From Panonychus citri (lineage: Eukaryota; Arthropoda; Arachnida; Trombidiformes; Tetranychidae), in the NCBI RefSeq assembly GCF_014898815.1, contig NW_026515428.1:1488001-1552000 (forward strand): DNA of 64,000 nt. The letters run 5' to 3'. The position numbers and the translations under genes were made by a program. This document shows positions 1 through 12,349 of the stretch, piece after piece. The notes below the pieces were generated by a model. That model did not search any database, was not told the DNA's origin, and saw nothing but the letters and a program-made list of their open reading frames with translations. Position 1 is the stretch's first letter; each line of letters begins with the position of its first letter.

Positions 1-2349
1 TGCTAATTTAATGAATGATGAATCAATTGAATTGATCATTTTTCCTTTGATCGGGAAACAAAAATCTCAGACTAACTAGTAATTAACATTTAAACAATTA
101 GTTAATTGTAATAACAATAAATCAAAATTAAACGTTAAAACTAAAATATAAAAACATTAATTCATTTTTCATGGTAAACTTAATTTAAAACCAATTAAAG
201 TTGTTTTTTTTTACTCATAACAATCAACCAACACCATTACTAGTTAATCACAATTACGATAAATATTTAAATTTACACAATTAACCTTTTTTCCCCGTTC
301 ATAGTTAACAGTTAACAATTAATGCCTCCAATAATTCATGGGTTTAAATTGCGATAATAATTAATAATCAGCAAACAATCAGGTCAATCCAAACAATATC
401 AGTCTGATTATAATGAAAGAAATAATCAAAATCATTGAATAAACACCAACAATTAAGGATTAGAAACAGAAACAATTTAATTGAAGTAAATTAATTACCC
501 ATCAACCATAATCATCATCATCATCATGATTAAAGACAAGGGCTAAAGTTTTGGATTAAGATTAAGCTAAAGGTATAAAGAGATTGAGATTGAAGCCTAA
601 TCAAAGTTACAATTTAAATTGAAGATTAAACCATCAGGATAGAGATGATTAAATTGATAGACTAAATAAATTGTTGATTCCTTTTTGGGTTGATCAATTT
701 ATCATTAAGATAATCAACCAATAATCACGCATCTTCAATCTTGATCAACGATCATGATAATCAGCAAAAATGTAATATTAACATGTAACCAGAAAGGTAA
801 GGAAAAAAAAATGTGAATGAAATTAAATGAATTGCAAGAAAAAAGCAAATAATAAACTGAATGAATTAGTCAACCATAGTTAACAAACTAATCAGTTAAT
901 CAAAGTTGATTATCAGTAAAACCCTAAGGCCTTAAACAATATAAAAAAAAGTAATATTTGAAATACATAAACCATTAAAAAGTATATATTGAGATGCTAA
1001 AAGGATGGAAACACTTTGATTATTATCAAACAGTTTACATCATCTCAGGTACAGTGGATGCAATTTAAATTCAACAGACAACCTTAACCCGACTCCCACC
1101 TCCCCTCTGTCATCCTCATCTTCCACTTGTTGATCATCATCATCATCATGATCAACTTCATCCTCTTCAGGAATCTTGTTTATGGCCAAGAGGAGTTTAC
1201 CTTTTTTTTATCAACTTCAATGTAACCTGAACACACATCAAGCAATGAATTTTTTTCTCAGAAAGAGAAGAGAGAGAGAGAGAGAGAGAGAGATGATAAT
1301 GATGAAAAGAAAGAGAAGATAGAGGAAGATAAACGTGAAAACGTGAAAAAGAGGTTTGTTGACCTTTGACATGAGTTCAATAAAAGCATTTGAAAGGAGA
1401 ATATTTTTTTTCTCTCTCTTTCCTTTCCTTTCCTTTTTTTGCCTCTTTGCTTGTTGATTCCACTTGATGCTTGGTTATATATTCCGTGTGAACATGATGA
1501 TGATGATGACGAACAAGAATTCTTGCTTGGGAAAGAAGATGATGATGATGAAGATGAAGATAAATCTCCTTTCAGAGATTGAATTATCTTCGCTTGTATT
1601 TCATCCGGAAAACAATAACCAGTAACAATAAGCCTGAAACTATCAACATCTACAATCAACAGAAAACATTTCATCATCATCATCATCATCATCTTATCAT
1701 TACTATTATTATTATTATCATCATCATCAACAATAACAATTTATTAGCAAATATTTAGTTTTTATTTTCATTCATTTATCACAAATTTCTGATCTTTAGA
1801 ACTTTTTTTTTCTCGAACTTGAGAGAAACTTTTTTTTTCTTAACATTTTCTTGTTCATTCTGGTTACATGAATATTCAGATTCTGTTTTCCATTGAATAA
1901 TAATCTTTGTATATTGATTACTGGTTGATTATAATTGATGGATCATTTTTTTTCTCGCTTGATTGTTGATGTTGATTTATCCTATTTTGTTAACCCACTC
2001 ATTTAATATATCAACCAATCAACTGATTATGTAAAAAAAGAAACGTGATTGATTATCAGAAAGTATTATCATGTCAATCATAAAAATATTATCTGAATAT
2101 TATTATTATTATTGGTGTTTAACAATAAGATAATTGCTGATCAACTGTGATTATCATTATTGGGTAACAATTAAAACCATTTGATTGACTTTGTGGTCAG
2201 ATATTAAATTTAATCATAAGAGAGAGAGAGAGACAAATAATTTATTTGATTGTTTCAAATTTGCTGATTGCTTTTGTTTTATCCGATCTTTAAGATAATA
2301 TGATTAATTGATTGTAATTTTTTTTTCTTCACTTAATTGTCACTTACAG
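1..2349. other. Non-coding flank or intron
   Basis: AT-rich sequence with short (CAT)n, (GA)n and A/T-run tracts and no open frame that looks like protein. It ends in a good pyrimidine-rich 3' splice site at 2348-2349, so at least its right part is probably an intron of the plus-strand gene that follows. The only long open frame here (minus strand, 1258-1692) is a translation of microsatellites. Confidence 0.5.
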
Positions 2350-5300
2350 TGAAACCAAGAAGCTGACTCGTAATAATAACATCAACAGTAAATCATTAAA
2401 TCATCAGCACATCAATAACAGTGCCAAAGTTAATCATTGTAACACCAACAACAATAATAACAACAATTTATCAACCAGATCACTAACATGTAATAATTTC
2501 ACCAGTTACCCAACACCAACAGCAACAACCCTAATAACTGGAACAACTAAATCATCCTCATCATCATCATCATCATCTACCATCTCTACAACAACCACAT
2601 CATCATCATTATCATCAACAACAACAACCAAATCAACAACAACATTAGTCTTAACTCCTCCATCAACACCACAAAGTGAGTTAATTGCAATCGGAAAGCC
2701 CATAGAATCAAGATTGACCAAAGGTAAGAAGAAGACAATTGAATGAACCATTTTGATTTAATCAAAGTGAACTTGAGACAATTAATCAAATTTACTCATG
2801 ATTAGACTGATTTAGTTAATCATTTACAATTGATGATTAACAACTGATTCTCCAACTACTTGTAATGAGTGATAAATGAAATCGCAATTTAAATCATAAG
2901 TTTTTTTCTTCTTCTTCTTTGACTGAATGTATTTACCAATAAATCTAAATGATGATGATGATGATGATGAACATGATTAAGATGATGTTGAAGGTTAAGT
3001 CAAGGCTAATGTCAAGGTATTAATATTATCATGATGATGGTTAGTAAATGCCCTCAGGGTGAAATGTTGACTCTTTTTCTTTACCTGTAAATTGATGTTC
3101 AGGTAAATGGCGAGAAATAAAAAGTCTGAGAAAAATTTTTTCAGAACAAGAAAAAAAACAAAATTCTGACTAATAGCTTCAAGTTTCATTCCAATCATTC
3201 CTGAAACTCTGAATTAACCCTGAGGGTGAAAAATATCAATCGCAATTGGAAAGGTAATAATGAAATTTGCTGAACAATTGAACAAGATTATTTTGAATCG
3301 ATTCTAATTGATGATCACTAATTGTGATTTACTTGAGATTTTCAAAGTGATTAACTTTGTTTTCACGTTTCTTAATCCATATTGATTATAACAGTTTCTA
3401 AATGCTATTAAATGATTTAAACTGTTAATCAATTGTTAAGGTTTTCATTGATTACAATTGTTGCTTCATTTGTTTCATATTGACAGGTTTTCATCATCAT
3501 CATTGTTATTTAAGTTGATTGTTAGCTGATTATATTATCCAGGTTAGATGAAAGTTCAATGTATTATAAGTTGTATTATGATTAGTTGATTGAAATTATT
3601 TTTCATCATGATTACAATCATTTTCATCATCATCATCATCAGCAACTTAATCATGTGTGTGTGTTGTTTCAATTTCATCCACTTATCCTCCCAAAGATTG
3701 ACACAAACTTTGATATTCAATACAAATGATTATTGTGATTAGATTTTGATTGTTGATCGAAACTGAAACAACCAGATTAACAACAAATATTAATACATAT
3801 AAGTTTAAATCAATTGACTGATGGATTTATGTGTTTTAATCAGTTAATAATTAGCTTGAAATCTCATCCTGATCATATGATTTAGACATTGAATTAAAAT
3901 AAAAAGCAAAAGGTTGAAAATTGTTATTGATTGTGATCAACTGTTTGGTAATTAACTGGAATCTGGAAGATACTTGAAAGTTAATTAGTTTAAGGTTTTG
4001 ATTAGTAAATTGTTGTTGGTTTTACTCAAGAGATTAGGAAATTAACCAGAATGAGAGAGATGAAAAATTCAGGGTTTAGATAGATTAAAGATCACTTAAG
4101 ATTAACGATTATCTACCGAACTTGTGATTGGAAAAAAAAAGTTCTGAAACTTTTTCCTCTTCATTATTTTCAGGATAAAAGAATAAAAGACAAAAAGAGA
4201 AAATTGTTCTTCCGAAAAAAAAAGAAAACATAATCAACTTTAATTATCATCATCGTCAACTCCAATTGAATATGATTAGAATTAATTTCAAACAATTTAA
4301 CCATTTAATACAATTTTCGTTGGGAGAGAAAAAAGTTTTCATAATCAACACTCAAGTTCAACGATCTCATGTTAACTTTTTTTTTTTTAATTCAACTGAA
4401 TGAGAAGTGAAAAAATTGATAAATCATTACAATTAGCATTTATAAATATTAATGGTGATCCTAATTGTTAATCAGCGTTAATTTAAATTTCTTTGCCTTG
4501 ATTAATTCAATAACTTTTATTATTTTCTATTCTTGCTTTGAAATAATAGATTCAAATGATCACCATCATGTAATTAACAATAAGAGACATAAAGGATTAT
4601 CATTGAACACAATTAACTCGACCGGTGAAAATGATCAGTCTAATGGAGAGTCGATTGTGACAGTTAATTGTTTGGTAAATCATAATCATCATCATCATCA
4701 CCAATCAACCTCATCCTTACAATTTACCAGCAGCTCCAATAATCAAAATGTAATTGATTTAGTTGATTCAGAATCAATTGATAATCTTGAGAAAAGTGAA
4801 CTTGATCAATATTTACCTTATTATAATCAACCAAATGGTGGTAACAATTTATTTAATTATGATCATGTTGACCATGGAGGTGGTGGTGGTGGTGGAACTG
4901 GGATTGGACAATTATCAACAACAATTAACAATTTGGTGACACCAACAATTGAACCTTCATCAACTGTTGATGCAATTTACAATTGGTCTAATCATTATAT
5001 TTCATCACTACAACAATCAACTTGCCAAGTCAATTACAATCAACCCAATCAAAGTAAATTAACCCAATGTGACCAAACAAGTGAAAGATCAACAATTAAA
5101 TTAACTTCACCAATCACCAATATTAATAATAAGGCAAATGATTTTACCAATGGTTTACAATCAACTAATCAAGTCAATTGTAATAGTAATAATAATAATC
5201 AATCATTATCACAAATCATTGGTGCTGGACTAAGAAGTGATTGTGACAATTATCCTTTAATTGATTCATTTACAACAATCAAATCAAATGATCAACCTTA

Positions 5301-5412
5301 TCAAAATAACCATCAAACTAATTGTGAATCAAACACCAATACCAACAGCAACAATTCAAATTACAATTACAACAATTATGATGAAAATAACATGTTCTGG
5401 TCTTATGAATGA
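2350..5412 (+). CDS. Low-complexity Asn/Ser/Thr/His-rich protein, C-terminal part
   Basis: Two exons can be joined: 2350-2723 and 4550-5412 (stop TGA 5410-5412). The first has a pyrimidine-rich acceptor and a GGTAAG donor leaving one base (G); the second begins AT after AATAATAG, giving a GAT codon, so the phases agree. The product is at least 411 residues. The first exon encodes Asn runs, Ser/Thr runs and a less simple end (TPPSTPQSELIAIGKPIESR). The second encodes His and Asn runs, a Gly run and an acidic, aromatic end (NNMFWSYE). No domain is recognisable, so no function is given. Long disordered tracts are common in arthropod transcriptional regulators, but that is only a guess. The 5' exons must lie left of 2350, probably outside the window. 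Confidence 0.6.
2724..4549 (+). other. Intron of the low-complexity gene
   Basis: Begins GTAAGAAG and ends AATAATAG. It contains (ATG)n and (TCA)n tracts and A-rich runs followed by GTTC. An open frame through its last 85 bases is continuous with the downstream exon, but it starts with a hydrophobic, AT-driven stretch and lies before the acceptor. Confidence 0.5.
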
Positions 5413-5960
5413 ATTATCAAACAATTAAATTTAATTACACAAGAAAAAAAAAATGTTCAATAAAAATAAAACAAAAGCCAAAATCAAATCAAATCAAATG
5501 AATTCATTTTTCAATCTAAATTAAAAATCAATCAACAATCATTGAGAGTAAACAAACAATTGTAAACAATTAACCTTTGTATCCATCTAACTTTTTAATT
5601 AACCTTTAATTGTCAATATAATACAATAATAGTATATAACTTAATCAAATGATGAACTAAATTAAATACAAATACATTTAAATGATAATGAAACAAAGTT
5701 TTCTTGTAATGATCAAAATTAAACCAATTGAATCAAGGATTGTTAAAGTAAAATCAATATAATGATAATTACATGGGATTGTGAAACCAATTAACCAGAA
5801 TTAATAAACACACATAAAACCATTAACAGGAAAATCTAATTGAAGTAAATTGCAATCAACTTAATGATTAAGATGATGATCAGTTAGGGAAAATTGAACA
5901 AGAATGAAAACTTTTTGATATTCTATCATTATTATTATTTACAGGTAATAGAATGTATTT

Positions 5961-6024
5961 TATATATATAATCAAGAACCGGTTCTAAAATTCTGTGGGA
6001 AGAAACCGGAATCGAAGAACCGTT
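5961..6024 (+). promoter_or_regulatory. TATA run plus Grainyhead-like site cluster
   Basis: A TATATATATA run is followed within 60 bases by a perfect AACCGGTT palindrome (5977-5984), AACCGGA (6004-6010) and GAACCGTTT (6016-6024). AACCGGTT is the known core of Grainyhead/CP2 transcription factor sites in animals. Binding is inferred from sequence alone. Confidence 0.4.
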
Positions 6025-6153
6025 TTTTTTTCTTCTTATTCTGATATAATTTTTTTTTCTATTCTAAACAATTTATATGTGATGAAGAAGAAGAAGAAAT
6101 GAAAAAAAGAGAAGAAAAAAAAATCAGATTCCATTCGAATGAAGAAACGGTCG

Positions 6154-6167
6154 GTAGATGGCGACAC
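6154..6167 (+). promoter_or_regulatory. CTCF-core-like site 1
   Basis: GTAGATGGCGACAC matches the AGRKGGCRS core of the animal CTCF motif. It lies about 140 bases downstream of the AACCGG cluster and belongs to a set of similar sites in this window. Confidence 0.4.
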
Positions 6168-7088
6168 TTTCGAAGGGAGTGTTGGTCGTTGGTTTGGATC
6201 TTTGGATTTTCCTTTTTTCTGATTACGTGTTCATTTTTTCCTCTCCTCTCAATGAGGTTTGGTCGTTTTCTTTTTCAACTTTTTCTACCTTTAACTCAAC
6301 GTTTTCATTTCATTCTCATGATTCTCATGGAATGGATGAGTTTCTTTCTATTCCTTTTTTGATCATTTTATTTTCTCTCTCTCTTTTTATCTTTTCTCTC
6401 TTTTCTCTCTTGCAATGTTCTTTTTCTTTGCTCTCTTGTAACTATGAAGGTTTATAATATTCTTTTTTTGTTCTGTGTGTTGTCTACTTTTACTTTACTG
6501 TTTTTCTTTTTACATTTATTATTCTATTTTGTTTGAAATTCTATTTTTAAAAATATTCTTTTTTTCTCCTGTTCCGGCCACATTTTTTTTTCTCTTGTGT
6601 GTTTTTTTTTCTTCTAGTTACTTTTTGATGCTTTTTCTTTTGGTTTTTTTTATTTGCTTTTTCTCTGCTTCTTCTTCATCATCTTCTTCTAGTACCAGAG
6701 ACAAACAAAACTGGTTTTCACGATGGTTTGACAGAAAATATTTGATTATTCTGAGATCATTGTGAAAGCTGTTTCTGTAGTCTCGTCCCCATCATCACCA
6801 ACACCATAACCATCATGATCCACCATCACACCATCACAGCCAGAAAAATTCATCTTCTTCTCCACCATCGTTCAAGTCAAAATTCTTTCTCTCTTTTGCC
6901 TTTCTTACTTTCTCTCCTACTCTCTTTTTCTCTTTTTCTCTTTCTCTCTTTTTTTTCTCTCTCAATACACACGATAAAACGCCTTTGTCACCACCACCAT
7001 CATCATCACCAGTAGAAAAGAAGAAAAAAACTCAAGGACCTTTTGTTGATATTTCCTGTTGCCATTTAAAAATTTTTTCCTCACCATT

Positions 7089-7621
7089 ATGAGTTCTATA
7101 TCTTCTCGACAAGATGGTAAATGTTAGTTAAATTGGATAGAATTAATTGTAATTGTATTCAATTGAGATCTTTATCATCTTTTTGTCTATTAATCTTTTT
7201 CTATTTCCATTATAACTCTCTTTTTTTCTCTTTCTCTTTATCTTTGTCTGTCTAATTTTCTCTCTTTCTTTCTTTCTCTCTCTCTCTCAACCAGGAAAAA
7301 AGTCACTATCAATTGGGAACAGCTTTCCCTTTGTAACCATTAATATACAACAATCTAAAGTCTTGTTGATATCCCTCACTAACTAACTACTTATTAAGCT
7401 TATTAATATGAATTAACTATTATCATTATTTACTGTGGCAACAACATGAAAATGGTTCCTCTTAATTGTATTATAATGAACTTCAATTGATCCTGAAATT
7501 TTGATATTCACTTATGTATTTTATATGTTTATTCATTAATCTAATGATAATAATTTTCTTTCTCTCTCTCTCTCTTATTACAGTTACTCAACCTCAATCT
7601 AAATTGACTTATGGATTTTGA
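7089..7621 (+). CDS. Possible 21-residue microprotein, two exons
   Basis: Exon 1 is 7089-7116 (ATG, nine codons plus one base, donor GTAAAT). Exon 2 begins at 7584 after a long CT tract and TTATTACAG, and completes the codon in phase; the frame stops at TGA 7619-7621. The peptide begins MSSISSRQD and ends SKLTYGF. The splice sites are good, especially the acceptor, and the exon lies downstream of the promoter-like cluster at 5961-6167. The product is very short and unlike any family I know. It could equally be a non-coding transcript, or part of a gene whose other exons I did not see. Confidence 0.18.
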
Positions 7622-8435
7622 TTAGGATGATTGAAAGCCCTTTGTACTGGCAGCGCATTTAAAGATTGATTAGCTAAACAAACCATCAAGATTTGAGCTT
7701 TTCTTTTCCTCGCATCTTTAACCATTTCTCATCTTTTTTTCCTCCTCATCATCACCCCAACAAATATCTTATCATTTTCCTCCTTACAAGAGATAAGCAA
7801 GATGAAGAGAAATGATCTTAACTTTTTTCTTCTTTATTTAATCAATATTAATTTACTTTTGCTACAATTTAATAATTGCCGTTTCCTTTACAAGATTCAT
7901 CACAATTAAAGCAAATACACACAGTTGTGAGCACACAAAGTTCAATGCTACCTGCAAACCAGAGAGAGAGAGGGGGAGAGATTTTACTTAATCTCTCTCG
8001 CTCTCTCTCTCTCTTCTCTCTTCCTCTCTCTCCTCTGATGTCAATAGTAAACGATTGGATACAAAAAGTAGATTGAAAAGTTGATTGGGAGGTTAAAAGC
8101 CAATAAATGGTCTAAATTGTTACAACAACTCACTCATTCTCTTTCTTTCTCTCTTTCTCTGATATTTAGCCTTAGGTTTTTCTCTCCTTTTCTCTGAAAG
8201 ATAAACTCGCTTTACTAGAATGATTGGAATGTGTCTATCTTTTTCTTTTATTACATATGCACTTTTTTATTAACAAGAGAGAAGAAGAAGAAAAAAGAGG
8301 CTTGAAGAGAAAGGAGAAAGATTGAAGAGAAAGAGAGAAATGAACAACTTCGTGTTTCTTTGCCTCTTAGATTATCTCTTTTTTGTTTATTCGGCTTGTC
8401 TGTCTGTCTTTCTCTCTCTTTTTCCTATGATATTA
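7622..8435. other. Intergenic, CT-rich
   Basis: Pyrimidine-rich tracts and CT microsatellites with no supported gene. It includes the 3' flank of the endosulfine gene (minus strand). Confidence 0.5.
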
Positions 8436-9046
8436 TTATTGGTGTTGATGTTCAGAGGCTAATTTACTGAGTGAATGAATTGATGTTCTCTTTGTAGCCA
8501 AAGCATCAGGTGTTGGTATTGTACCACCGGTTGGAGGAGGTGAAACTAAATTTACAGTGGGTTCTTTTGATAAGGAAGATGGTTGTCTGGATACAGTATT
8601 TTTCACTGCTGCTTTAGCCATGTTGTAATCACCTGAGTCGAAATATTTGGCCTGTATAAGAAAAAGAAGAAGATTCAAACAGTTAACATCTAGTAGAGAA
8701 AAAAAAGAGTGAAGAGAAATGAATAAGAATCCAAATGCTTACTCCTTTTTGTAATCTCTTTTGTAAAAATTGTGGACCCGGTCTTTGCACTTGTGGATAT
8801 TTTGCTTTCAATTTAGCTTCTTCCTCCCTTTCAGTTTTCACTGGATCAACCTAGACAGTTAGAGAGATAAAAATGAGAGAAGAAGAAACAAAAAAGAAGA
8901 AACAAAAGTGTAAAAAGAACATTAGTTAAAAAAGAATAGAACAAAAAAATAAATTCAACAAATGTAATACTTACAGATGATGACAATGGCTCTGAGCTTT
9001 TCATATTTGTGTCAATATCTTCCTCCATGTTGGTGTTGATCAGCAA
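8436..9046 (-). CDS. ENSA: Alpha-endosulfine / ARPP-19 family protein
   Basis: Three exons on the minus strand: 9046-8975, 8850-8743 and 8651-8436, all joined in phase 0 with GT-AG borders; 131 residues. Exon 2 encodes the conserved basic block ending in GPQFLQKRLQKG, and exon 3 opens with KYFDSGDYNMAK. That motif carries the serine which in this family is phosphorylated by Greatwall/MASTL, turning the protein into an inhibitor of PP2A-B55 and permitting mitotic entry. A KRTS motif near the C terminus resembles the family's PKA site. The length fits the family. Two in-frame ATGs are possible, at 9046 and at 9028; the second gives the more usual acidic start MEEDIDTN. A CTCF-like site lies about 170 bases upstream, and the plus-strand neighbour is head-to-head. 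Confidence 0.93.
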
Positions 9047-9970
9047 AGGAGGAAATCAATTGTTTAGTTGGAACAACAATCAGTTAATAATGTTTCAGGA
9101 AATTGCAATTTAAAGTGAACCAAAGAAAAAGAAATTAACTCCAAACGTTAAATAAATAACAATAAATGTAAATATAAATCAATCAGATTTTTTGTTGATC
9201 GTTAATTCGATTGAGCTGCCACCTGTTGGTTCTTTTGGTAACTAAATTTGTAGAAAATTTTTCAAAAATTTTGTTTCTTTTTTCACATTTCAAAATTACT
9301 CAACAGTTGGTTTTCCTTTTGTTTCTTAATTAATTTTGATCTAATTAAACTTGTTCTTTATTTAAATTGGTTTTTATTAAAATTGTTTCAACGAAAGTAG
9401 AAATTTCTATCTGATCACTTGGTAGATTTTTTGGTTTTTTCTTCAAACAATAAGAATAATAGACATTATTTATTCTGTTTACATGGTAACAGTTGAAACC
9501 GATAAACAAATGGCGACTCAATCAATCCGGTGAACATTTTTTACTAATTGTTATTTTTTTCTATTTAGTTACTCTGTGAAATAATTCACTATAATTTCAA
9601 GTAGTTTGTCGATCATTTTGACAATTTATTGCGTTGTTTAACTATTGTTGAAGAAAAGGATTTCCCAACAAAAAGCGCGGTTATTTCTTCACATGTGATT
9701 CTTTCTTGTCCAATCCAAGGGAGTGACACTTTTTGATTTCTCTTATTCTAATTTGAAGTTTTTAGATTTTCTCTCGACTTTGTGAATCGCTTTTTTTTGT
9801 TAGGTAAGTGTTAATTATCTACTCTGAATTGTTATCAATTGTTTCAATTGACTGTTTAGTCAAGACCTGTTATCTTTTTAAGTCTTAAGGTGTTTGTTTT
9901 CATTTGTTTACATGGTTTGTCTTTTGTTTGTCTAAATTTGATTCATTTTGTTTCTCCTTAGATTTCAACT
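9047..9970. other. Divergent promoter region with a 5'-UTR intron
   Basis: Separates endosulfine (minus) from the coiled-coil gene (plus). It contains a CTCF-core-like site at 9215-9231. A likely 5'-UTR intron of the plus-strand gene runs 9804-9961: donor TTAG|GTAAGT, acceptor TCTCCTTAG, 9 bases before the ATG. Confidence 0.6.
9215..9231 (-). promoter_or_regulatory. CTCF-core-like site 2
   Basis: GCTGCCACCTGTTGGTT; on the minus strand it reads ACCAACAGGTGGCAGC, matching the CTCF core AGRKGGCRS. It lies in the divergent promoter between endosulfine and the dsRBD-like gene. Confidence 0.45.
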
Positions 9971-11086
9971 ATGGATAGAATGAATTATCGTCGACTTCAT
10001 GATCAACTGGTGGCTACTGATTCGGATGCTTTTAAGCTTTACTTTGAACAGGTAACCAAAATTGGCTGTAACCTTTACCGTTGTTCAATGTCAGTTTGTT
10101 ATGGCGATCAAACTTTCGAGGCGACTGGTTTTGGTACAATCTATGTTAAAGCAATGGAAGATGCATCTGAAACTTTGATCAATAAATTGCAGGCTCAAAA
10201 TTTGTTAAGCAAGAGTCTTGTCAATATTCATCAACAACAACTTGAGTCGGAGAAAAAAAAGGTTTACGAGTTAAATGGACAATTAACTATTGCTGAAGAT
10301 CGAATAAGAAGTTTGGAGATGAAAACAGTTGAACTCGAAAATTGTGAGAAAATATTACTCGATGAAGTTTGGAATATCATCTCATCAAGTAATCTCATCT
10401 CAATGAATGGTTACTTTATTCAAGAGAATGGACAATCAAGGAAAGAAAAGATTCTCAAAGAATTGAAAAGATTGTTTAAAAGTTCATCAGAGGAAAAATC
10501 TCAACTTCAACAAGTTTCATGTGAGAAGGAAAAAATTTGTGTCTCCAAAGAAAATGAAATCCGTCAACTCAAAACTGATTTGATTAAGGCCAATGAGATA
10601 ATCAAGAAGCAACATGACCACCTGAAGAGTGCGAGTTACAAAGTCAGTATTCTGGGTGAAGTGGCAACCAAACAAGACGAAGTCGTGGAAACGAAAGATT
10701 TGAAGATAAAAAGACTCGAAGGTGATTTAAAATTGTGCTTGGAAAAGTTGAAGAAAAGAGAAAACGAAATTGACACCTGTAAAGAGGAAAACAAGGTTCT
10801 TCGATCGAGATGGGAATCGAGTCGGGATCAGATTAAGACAAATGAGAACGTGATCACCTGGCTGAATAAACAATTGACAGAATTACGATTAAAAGTTGAC
10901 GAAAATTCTAAAGGAGATGAAAATCGACGGACAACTGTTGGAGGAACAAATCCCTCAAAGGAAATCCTACCGAAAGGCCGAGTAATCGTTCCAGAACTGC
11001 CGAGAATTAATTTACGAGGTAAAATCGATCAGCCCGAAAACAAGACCGCATTCAAACCGACTTCATCGCGATATCGAACCGTTTAA
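9971..11086 (+). CDS. Coiled-coil protein with a dsRBD-like N terminus
   Basis: A single coding exon of 371 residues starting MDRMNYRR, preceded by a probable 5'-UTR intron. Residues about 8-75 have the alpha-beta-beta-beta-alpha pattern and spacing of a double-stranded RNA binding domain: a first helix with LYFEQ, strands around YRCSMSVCYGD and TFEATGFGTIY, then VKAMEDASETLINKL, where dsRBDs have the K-x-A-K-xx-AA helix. The usual basic KKxAK is not kept, so RNA binding may be lost. Residues about 90-310 are rich in E, K, Q, L and N with heptad-like spacing, typical of a long coiled coil. The C terminus is basic and Pro/Arg-rich. I do not recognise an orthologue; the domain assignment is by eye. 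Confidence 0.8.
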   Translation: MDRMNYRRLHDQLVATDSDAFKLYFEQVTKIGCNLYRCSMSVCYGDQTFEATGFGTIYVKAMEDASETLINKLQAQNLLSKSLVNIHQQQLESEKKKVYELNGQLTIAEDRIRSLEMKTVELENCEKILLDEVWNIISSSNLISMNGYFIQENGQSRKEKILKELKRLFKSSSEEKSQLQQVSCEKEKICVSKENEIRQLKTDLIKANEIIKKQHDHLKSASYKVSILGEVATKQDEVVETKDLKIKRLEGDLKLCLEKLKKRENEIDTCKEENKVLRSRWESSRDQIKTNENVITWLNKQLTELRLKVDENSKGDENRRTTVGGTNPSKEILPKGRVIVPELPRINLRGKIDQPENKTAFKPTSSRYRTV

Positions 11087-11500
11087 CTGGCACATCAAGT
11101 CAAACCACTGATTCTGGATCATCAATCTAGAACCAGTGGTTAACCACTAAAATCAACAAAATTTATGTCAAATTTGTGGTACAAGCTCAGGGCTGATGTA
11201 CTTCTGAAAAATTCAAAGCAATTGAATACAAATCTGACTTGGAAATCAAGGAAACACTTGTAGCCGTTGTGCCGCATTCATATTACATTTCAATATCCAA
11301 TTCGACCTTCAAGTCAAAACCACTCATTTATAATCATCATCATCATCATCATCATCATTGGACTCATCAAGTTACACAATTAGAAAATAATTGAAACATT
11401 AAACATCATAGTTTAAGGAATGTTTTTATGAGTAATTAAAAATAGGAGTTGCAATTAAAGATGATTAATACAATTGTCAAAAGGATCTCATTGAAGACTT
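11087..11500. other. Convergent 3' intergenic region
   Basis: Lies between the stop of the coiled-coil gene (plus) and the stop of RCE1 (minus). It contains a (CAT)n microsatellite at about 11335-11360 and otherwise nothing I can support. Confidence 0.6.
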
Positions 11501-12349
11501 TCAATTAGTAACGGAATCCCTGATAAAGAAATACAAAGAAATCATCGCAATGATCACTCCAATGAAATCAGTAATATAAAGCCACCACTGTTTGAATACT
11601 CTTTCTACTCTGATTAATCCCATGTAATTAAAAAATGAATGGATAATTATTACAACCACTGTTGATTGAACTCGCAGATAAATAAGACTTGCATAGAGAC
11701 CAAAAACAAGTGTCGAAAGTGTATGGAAAAAGAAAGGGAACCATTGGCAACGTCCAAGTAATCGTCTTAAATTAAGATGATAATGAGAATGACTTAATGA
11801 GAAAAACACTGAGGCGATAATGCCCGAAATCGAAGGTGAATAACAATGACGCAACAGGTTGATCAATATAACTCGATAAATAAACTCTTCCGAAATTGGT
11901 CCAAGAATAAGGTAACTGCATTTATCCTCTGTCGATGATCTTGGCAAAATACCTTGATTACCATAGATTAATTTGTCTAAAATGATCCCGTTAAAAAATC
12001 CCATCGTGATGGACAACGGGATCACATAAGTGTCGATAAACTGATCATAAGTCAATAAGGTGAACTCCGGAATTAGATCATCAATATCCAGGTAACCAAT
12101 TGTTTGCAAGATGACAATCGCAGCCATTGCAGAAAACATCTTCCCCATGAATCGTGTTGCAACCGCTATAACTGGATCCCTTTTAAATCAATCAAATAAT
12201 CAATTAATCAATTGCAAAGATCGGTGGTCAGGTGGTTTAAATGGTTTCAATTAAGATTCTTACCCATCAAATGTGAATATTTTAACAAAAAGAACAGTAA
12301 TTATACTAATTATTGCCGATAAAATAACGGTATTTCTGTAACACGACAT
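11501..12349 (-). CDS. RCE1: CAAX prenyl protease 2 (RCE1)
   Basis: Two exons: 12349-12264 and 12179-11501, joined in phase (GG|G), 254 residues. RCE1 is the ER-membrane endoprotease that removes the last three residues of farnesylated or geranylgeranylated CAAX proteins such as Ras. The sequence shows several hydrophobic segments and the ABI/CPBP protease motifs in order: the glutamate pair with downstream arginine (PISEEFIYR), a histidine motif (SLSHSHYHL), and the HxxxN motif (IIHSFFNYMG). The first exon encodes a short N terminus with a membrane helix. The protein is somewhat shorter than vertebrate RCE1. It is convergent with the coiled-coil gene. Confidence 0.9.

Larger units (their letters stand above)
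5413..7088. other. Intergenic region with promoter-like elements
   Basis: No supported protein gene. A TATATATATA run at about 5961-5970 is followed by three AACCGG-type sites (5977-6024) and a CTCF-core-like site (6154-6167). The rest up to 7088 is pyrimidine-rich and could be the 5' leader or intron of the small gene starting at 7089. Open frames at 6099-6765 are T/C-rich translations without domain features. Confidence 0.4.

Noticed and set aside
1258..1692. 144-codon minus-strand frame beginning with Met repeats
   Set aside because: It is a translation of (CAT)n, (CATCAT)n and (GA)n tracts; no conserved sequence.
6099..7015. Several Phe/Leu/Ser-rich plus-strand frames
   Set aside because: Produced by T/C-rich tracts; hydrophobicity comes from composition and there are no motifs or splice context.
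7619..7700. Reading past TGA codons after 7619 (as Sec or Trp) gives a longer peptide
   Set aside because: It would need several recoded TGA codons close together and no SECIS-like element or nuclear code change is evident; other genes here use TGA as stop.
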